This document shows, piece by piece, positions 59,640 to 64,000 of a stretch of 64,000 nt of DNA (positions are counted from its first letter, which is position 1; every line of letters begins with the position of its first letter). A program made the position numbers and the translations under genes. The stretch covers positions 248,001 to 312,000 of the forward strand of contig NZ_MSLT01000018.1 in NCBI RefSeq assembly GCF_002149925.1. The letters are read 5' to 3'. Origin of the DNA: Thioflexithrix psekupsensis (lineage in GTDB: Bacteria > Pseudomonadota > Gammaproteobacteria > Beggiatoales > Beggiatoaceae). The notes under the pieces are model-generated. The model searched no databases and was not told the DNA's origin. It saw only the letters and a program-made list of their open reading frames with translations.

Positions 59640-60527
59640 ATGAAATCAAAATATGTTAATCCCTTTACCGATTTTGGATTTAAAAAATTATTTGGTGAGG
59701 AAGCGAATAAACATTTACTAATTGATTTTCTCAATCAATTACTACCACCACAGCATCAAATCCATGATTTATTTTATAAGAAAACAGAACAATTAGGTTC
59801 TCGTGAATTGGATCGCAAGGCGATTTTTGATTTATATTGTGAAAGCCAAGAGGGTCATAAATTTATTGTTGAATTGCAAAAAGCCAAGCAAAACTTTTTT
59901 AAAGATCGGAGTGTTTTCTACGCGACTTTTCCGATCCGAGAACAAGCGGAACGTGGCGAATGGAATTATCAATTACAGCCTGTTTATTGCATTGCTTTAT
60001 TGGATTTTGTATTTGAAGAAACCCATTCTGAGCGTTATTTACAACACGTTCAATTACGAAATGAAGTGTGTGAGGTATTTTATGATAAATTAACGTTTAT
60101 TTTCATTGAAATGCCGCGATTTCAAAAGAAACTGGATGAATTAAACAGCCATTTTGACAAATGGTTATATTTTATTAAGCATTTAGAAAATTTTGATGAT
60201 ATTCCTCAGGATTTAAGAGAAAGTATTTTTGAGCAAGCCTTTGCAGTGGCAGAAATTGCTTGTTTTAATTCCCAACAACTCGAAGAATATGAAAACTCTC
60301 TTAAATACTATCGTGATTTAAAAAATGTCATTGATACCGCCGCTTCAGAAGCAGAAGAACGCGGTATTGAAATTGGAGAAAAACGCGGTATTGAAATTGG
60401 AAAAGAACAAGAAAAACACCAACGGATTCAAATCGCATTGCAACAAGGCGTTTTAACGCCATCACAAATTGCATCTTTATTTGATGTGGATGAACAATTG
60501 GTTTTGTCGTTAAAACAAGACATTTAA
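59640..60527 (+). CDS. Rpn-family nuclease / putative transposase, subfamily 2 copy 3
   Basis: 295 residues, 18 bp after copy 2. The hinge has two 24-bp units (60360-60407: RGIEIGEK, RGIEIGKE). Distinct changes: THSERYLQHVQL and RFQKKL (Gln for Lys). The nuclease core is unchanged. Its 5' end shares silent changes with copy 4, while the middle is closer to copy 2. Confidence 0.87.
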   Translation: MKSKYVNPFTDFGFKKLFGEEANKHLLIDFLNQLLPPQHQIHDLFYKKTEQLGSRELDRKAIFDLYCESQEGHKFIVELQKAKQNFFKDRSVFYATFPIREQAERGEWNYQLQPVYCIALLDFVFEETHSERYLQHVQLRNEVCEVFYDKLTFIFIEMPRFQKKLDELNSHFDKWLYFIKHLENFDDIPQDLRESIFEQAFAVAEIACFNSQQLEEYENSLKYYRDLKNVIDTAASEAEERGIEIGEKRGIEIGKEQEKHQRIQIALQQGVLTPSQIASLFDVDEQLVLSLKQDI

Positions 60528-60545
60528 CATTAGGCGTTAAATATT

Positions 60546-61508
60546 ATGAAATCAAAATATGTGAATCCCTTTACCGATTTTGGATTTAAAAAATTATTTG
60601 GTGAGGAAGCGAATAAACATTTACTAATTGATTTTCTCAATCAATTACTACCACCACAGCATCAAATTCATGATTTATTTTATAAGAAAACAGAACAATT
60701 GGGTTCTCGTGAATTAGACCGCAAGGCAATTTTTGATTTATATTGTGAAAGCCAAGAGGGTCATAAATTTATTGTTGAATTGCAAAAAGCCAAGCAAAAC
60801 TTTTTTAAAGATCGGAGTGTTTTCTACGCGACTTTTCCGATCCGAGAACAAGCGGAACGTGGTGAATGGAATTATCAATTACAGCCTGTTTATTGCATTG
60901 CTTTATTGGATTTTGTATTTGAAGAAACCTATTCTGAGCGTTATTTACAACAAGTTCAATTGAGAAATGAAGTGTGTGAGGTATTTTATGATAAATTAAC
61001 GTTTATTTTCATTGAAATGCCGCGATTTAAAAAGAAACTGGATGAATTAAATAGCCATTTTGACAAATGGTTATATTTTATTAAGCATTTAGAAAATTTT
61101 GATGATATTCCTCAGGATTTAAGAGAAAGTATTTTTGAGCAAGCGTTTGCAGTGGCAGAAATTGCTTGTTTTAATTCCCAACAACTCGAAGAATATGAAA
61201 ACTCTCTTAAATACTATCGTGATTTAAAAAATGTCATTGATACCGCCGCTTCAGAAGCAGAAGAACGCGGTATTGAAATTGGAGAAAAACGCGGTATCGA
61301 AATCGGAGAAAAGCGCGGTATTGAAATCGGAAAAGAGCAGGGGGTTGGAATCGGAGTTGAAATCGGAAAAGAACAAGAAAAACACCAACGGATTCAAATC
61401 GCATTGCAACAAGGCGTTTTAACGCCATCACAAATTGCATCTTTATTTGATGTAGATGAACAATTGGTTTTGTCGTTAATTCACGTTACGCCCCCAGAAA
61501 ATTTGTGA
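60546..61508 (+). CDS. Rpn-family nuclease / putative transposase, subfamily 2 copy 4
   Basis: 320 residues, the longest copy. The hinge holds three 24-bp units (61266-61337) and then a further GVGIGVEIG stretch like copy 1. The last residues differ from all others: LVLSLIHVTPPENL replaces LVLSLKQDI, so the array's downstream junction cuts the final codons and borrows a new stop. The 5' third follows copy 3 and the middle follows copy 1 at silent sites. The nuclease core is intact. Confidence 0.86.
   Translation: MKSKYVNPFTDFGFKKLFGEEANKHLLIDFLNQLLPPQHQIHDLFYKKTEQLGSRELDRKAIFDLYCESQEGHKFIVELQKAKQNFFKDRSVFYATFPIREQAERGEWNYQLQPVYCIALLDFVFEETYSERYLQQVQLRNEVCEVFYDKLTFIFIEMPRFKKKLDELNSHFDKWLYFIKHLENFDDIPQDLRESIFEQAFAVAEIACFNSQQLEEYENSLKYYRDLKNVIDTAASEAEERGIEIGEKRGIEIGEKRGIEIGKEQGVGIGVEIGKEQEKHQRIQIALQQGVLTPSQIASLFDVDEQLVLSLIHVTPPENL
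61266..61337 (+). repeat. Three 24-bp tandem repeats in the hinge of rpn copy 4
   Basis: Units at 61266, 61290 and 61314 encode RGIEIGEK, RGIEIGEK and RGIEIGKE with silent differences. Copy 3 has two units at the same place (60360-60407), and copies 1 and 2 have one. Confidence 0.92.
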
Positions 61509-61567
61509 TAAATTCCCGACATGAAAGAAAATATTAAGATTAAATATACCTGTAGCCAAAATAAAAA

Positions 61568-61588
61568 CGCCACCGAAATTCAGTGGCG
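61568..61588 (-). terminator. Intrinsic terminator of the RHH-like gene
   Basis: A 6-bp stem (CGCCAC at 61568-61573, GTGGCG at 61583-61588) is followed on the minus strand by TTTTTATTTT. It lies 32 bp past the stop of the leftward gene. Confidence 0.75.
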
Positions 61589-61620
61589 CAAAGCTTATTC
61601 CTACGTCTTAAATCGAGTGC

Positions 61621-61977
61621 TTATGCGGGATCGCTTTTGCTTGTTGCGCGGAAATGATCCAACACCATTTCCTCTAAGCGGTGCAGCATACGGCGCATTT
61701 CCAATTCATCTTTGTGGCTTGCGTCTTGGTATTTCTGGCGAATTTCCCACAACAACAAGTAGAGTTCTTCGATTTTTTTGTCTTGACACTCTTGATACCG
61801 CTCTAACGCGAAGCGCAGTAAACTAACAATCACGTCAGTGCGGCGGCTTTCAGTGGTGGTGGCGATGTTGTCGATTTCGCTGAGAATGCTTTGCGGAGGA
61901 CGCATACTGATGGGCGGATCGCAACGGGGTACGGTGCGATCATAGCGTTCAAAGCGTTTGAGTTCGGTGATATTCAT
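61621..61977 (-). CDS. Putative ribbon-helix-helix protein with coiled-coil tail
   Basis: 118 residues. The segment ISMRPPQSILSEIDNIATTT followed by SRRTDVIVSLLRFALERYQE fits a strand and two helices of a CopG/Arc-type ribbon-helix-helix domain (about 24-60). A charged helical tail (about 62-110) could dimerise. It would be a DNA-binding regulator or antitoxin-like protein, but no toxin gene is adjacent. It faces the rpn array and has its own terminator. Confidence 0.6.
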   Translation of the reverse strand: MNITELKRFERYDRTVPRCDPPISMRPPQSILSEIDNIATTTESRRTDVIVSLLRFALERYQECQDKKIEELYLLLWEIRQKYQDASHKDELEMRRMLHRLEEMVLDHFRATSKSDPA

Positions 61978-62205
61978 AATCGGTTAGTTCCTTAAACACC
62001 TTCGGTAAAAAAGTAGATACGCCGTATCGTTGCATGGTTCTGGCGAATTAAGCAGAGTCCATACCAAAAAATGCGACTGACTGCATCAAGGCTGTACCAT
62101 TCATCTGATGACACAGACCGATCATTCTAACGCATTTTTAGAAAAAATGAACAAAAACTTGCTAAATCTCATTCTTTCTTTCACTTCCAATTAAGGCGAC
62201 CCTTC

Positions 62206-63373
62206 ATGCAACACGACTTTGATGTAGACGTTTCACGTGCCGACACAGACAGCATAAAATGGCGACGTTATCCGTCTGATGTTTTGCCGTTGTGGGTAGC
62301 GGATATGGATTTTACCGCGCCACCTGGGATTATTGATGCGCTACAAAAACGGGTACAACATGGCGTTTTCGGCTACGGCGGGCGCAGTGCTGAATTGGCA
62401 CAGTGTATTTGTGAACGTGTCGCCCAGCGTTATCAGTGGCCAGTGAGTCCCGATGAGATTACCGGGGTTGGTTGCTGGATTAAACTGGGTCTGTCGCGCT
62501 GTGGGGGAAGTGGGGGATGAGGTTTTAGTTCAAACGCCCGTTTATCCGCCTTTTCTCAGCGCGCCTACGCTGCAACAGCGACAGTTACAAACTGTCGATC
62601 TCTGTGTTCATGACAGCACTTCTCAACAACTCTATTATGGGCTAGATTTGACTACTTTTAAAGCTAAGTTGTCTTCTAAAACAGCTTTATTCTTACTCTG
62701 CCACCCACATAATCCGGTTGGGCGTGTTTTTTCTCGCCATGAGTTGTTGGCCTTAGCGGAATTGTGTATGGAAAATGGGACAGTGATCTGTTCTGATGAA
62801 ATCCATTGCGATCTCCTGTTAGACGCAGAAACAATGCCGCATGTTCCCCTAGCCAGTTTGTCTCCAGAAATCGCCGCCTCGTGCATTACTCTCATGGCAC
62901 CCAGTAAAACTTTTAATATCGCAGGGTTGGCGTGTAGTTTTGCCATTGTACAAAATCCCCGTTTGCGCAAAATATTACAGCGCGCCGCAATGGGAATTAT
63001 GCCAGAAATCAATGTATTAGGCATAGAAGCCGCATTGGCAGGCTATCAACATGGCGAAAGCTGGTTACAAGATTTATTGATTTATCTGCGTGGAAATCGA
63101 GATTATCTCTTTGATTTTGTCGTAGAAAATATGCCGAAAATACGCCTGACTCGTCCTGAAGCCACTTTTTTAACCTGGTTGGATTGCCGGGCGTGGGTGG
63201 CTGATCCCTACCTATTTTGTTTAGAAAAAGCCCGTGTGGCGGGGAATGAAGGTCAATCTTTTGGCATGGGATATGAGGGGTTTCTTCGCTTGAATTTTGG
63301 CTGTTCTCGTTTGCGCTTGCAAGAGGCTCTGACTCGCTTGCAACACGCTTATCTGATGAGTGAAACAGATTAG
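62206..63373 (+). pseudogene. PatB/MalY-type cystathionine beta-lyase/aminotransferase, frameshifted
   Basis: PLP enzyme of the PatB/MalY group (C-S beta-lyase). The first frame (62206-62520) covers WVADMDFTAPPGIIDALQKR to PVSPDEIT. The second frame takes over at about 62462 with LPGLVAGLNWVCRAVGEVGD and runs to 63373, including the PLP lysine in APSKTFNIAG and the C-terminal RLNFGCSR. The join lacks the usual WLPG context; restoring about 8 bp (between TTACC repeats) would give about 391 residues, the family length. So the gene is probably inactive, unless the shift is a sequence error. Confidence 0.85.
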
Positions 63374-63501
63374 CGTTTAAATGCACAGACGAGTAAAATT
63401 CTCAGCTATTCTAAGCGGCTAACCCATCTGCTCTGTCCACTTTTAACAGAAAACCATAAAGCAGTGTTTGATTTGTAAACATTCAGCGGAGAAAGTAAAA
63501 G

Positions 63502-64000
63502 ATGTTTAATGATGATGTAGAACAACCACGGGTATTGGTGGTCGATGATGATGTTTTCATGCGCGGAATGCTACATAACCTGCTGGAAACACAAGGTTAT
63601 CAGGTGATTCAAGCCGAAGATGGACTCAAGGCACTGTCTGTGTTTCGTCAGCAAACCCCAGATTTAGTTCTGCTGGATGCGGCGATGCCGGTCATGGATG
63701 GTTTTACGGCGTGTGCGGAATTGAAAAAAATCGAAGTCAGTTTTGATGTTCCGGTGATTATGATCACTGCTTTGGATGACGAAGAATCTGTGGATAAGGC
63801 GTTTAGTGCGGGCGCAGTAGAATACATTACTAAACCGGTGCATTGGGCAGTGTTACGACATCGGGTTAAAGTGATTTTAGACGCAAGGCAAGCCCAAGCG
63901 GCTATGCGTAAGAGTGAAGCCCGTTTTCGTGGATTATTTGAACAAGCGGCGGTGGGCATTGGTTTGGTGGATATGCAGGGGCGTTGTTTTCAAGCCAACC
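63502..64000 (+). CDS. Response regulator with PAS domain (partial, runs off the window)
   Basis: Open from the ATG at 63502 (GGAGA ribosome site) to the window end, 166 residues visible. The receiver domain (about 10-125) has the acidic VDDD, phospho-Asp in LLDAAMPVMDG, and Lys in ITKPV. A coiled linker leads into a PAS domain (ARFRGLFEQAAVGIGLVDMQG). Such proteins commonly continue to GGDEF or EAL domains, but the rest is not visible. Confidence 0.88.
   Translation, partial: MFNDDVEQPRVLVVDDDVFMRGMLHNLLETQGYQVIQAEDGLKALSVFRQQTPDLVLLDAAMPVMDGFTACAELKKIEVSFDVPVIMITALDDEESVDKAFSAGAVEYITKPVHWAVLRHRVKVILDARQAQAAMRKSEARFRGLFEQAAVGIGLVDMQGRCFQAN

Larger units (their letters stand above)
57864..61508 (+). 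repeat. Four-copy direct tandem array of rpn subfamily 2
   Basis: Units of 882-906 bp start at 57864, 58758, 59640 and 60546. All copies align codon for codon through residue 240, and length differences arise only in the hinge and at the end of copy 4. Each of the three junctions is the same 18 bp; the sequence ATTTAAC-ATTAGGC-GTTAAAT (58734-58754 at the first) forms a 7-bp hairpin spanning the stop codon, just before the next ATG. Confidence 0.95.

Noticed and set aside
58027-60963. Repeated plus-strand frames in the second phase of each rpn copy
   Set aside because: They lie wholly inside the rpn genes in another frame and repeat only because the genes are duplicated.
57864-61508. CRISPR-like or large non-coding repeat array
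   Set aside because: The repeats are full-length protein genes of about 880 bp with intact frames, not short repeats with unique spacers.

Overview
The window looks like the chromosome of a sulfur-oxidising gammaproteobacterium, most likely a Thiotrichales/Beggiatoaceae relative. The basis is gammaproteobacterial housekeeping genes (lpoA, yraN, ubiK, tsaC, ddl-ftsQ-ftsA, rpsO-pnp), a SoxYZ pair, a complete ccoNOQP cbb3 oxidase, a class I PHA synthase, and several recently duplicated Rpn-type PD-(D/E)XK genes, which are common in large sulfur bacteria. Base composition is moderate overall, but an insertion sequence and the gene it interrupts (18.5-21.0 kb) are clearly AT-rich. The genus is inference.

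Layout. 0-10 kb: yidC, a DeaD-type helicase, then a rightward run lpoA-yraN-[two tandem rpn genes]-ubiK-gamma carbonic anhydrase-glycosyltransferase, with mostly overlapping or near-abutting ends. 10-18 kb (leftward): ccoNOQP; a quinone oxidoreductase, serB and a DUF4189 protein; a sigma-54 activator. 18.5-21 kb: a phospholipase-D-like gene split by an IS630-family element whose transposase needs a -1 frameshift. 21-29 kb: trpC, rpsO-pnp, an alpha/beta hydrolase, a MASE1-PAS-GGDEF/EAL protein and a DUF4124 protein. 29-38 kb (rightward): O-antigen-ligase-like protein, hemL, thiC, phoD, a CheY-like protein, soxYZ. 38-46 kb: glnK-amtB (leftward) with a candidate NtrC/sigma-54 control region, lemA, an OmpR-type regulator, an unknown gene, then a cyclic-nucleotide-binding protein followed by an NTT-like transporter/HEAT-repeat fusion. 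46-57.7 kb: tsaC, dnaA without dnaN beside it, a secreted protein, an HTH-AAA ATPase, phaC, a TPR protein, two small unknown genes (one frameshifted), and ddl-ftsQ-ftsA. 57.8-61.5 kb: four tandem, nearly identical rpn genes where ftsZ would normally follow ftsA. 61.6-64 kb: a putative ribbon-helix-helix protein, a frameshifted PatB/MalY lyase and the start of a REC-PAS protein.

How it fits together. Electrons from sulfur (SoxYZ carrier) and organic carbon can reach oxygen through the high-affinity cbb3 oxidase, carbon is stored as PHA, and nitrogen supply is sensed through GlnK-AmtB. The most unusual material is the two Rpn clusters. They belong to two different subfamilies, yet both place a repeated eight-residue Gly-Ile-x-Ile-Gly unit, encoded by 24 bp, between the nuclease domain and a small C-terminal domain. 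In the four-copy array the unit number differs between copies, and sequence mosaicism points to gene conversion. Other notable points are the precisely reconstructible IS630 insertion in the PLD gene, two homopolymer or small-deletion frameshifts, and the ddl-ftsQ-ftsA fragment without ftsZ.

Limits: all calls come from reading the sequence, with no database search. I saw no tRNA, rRNA or CRISPR array.
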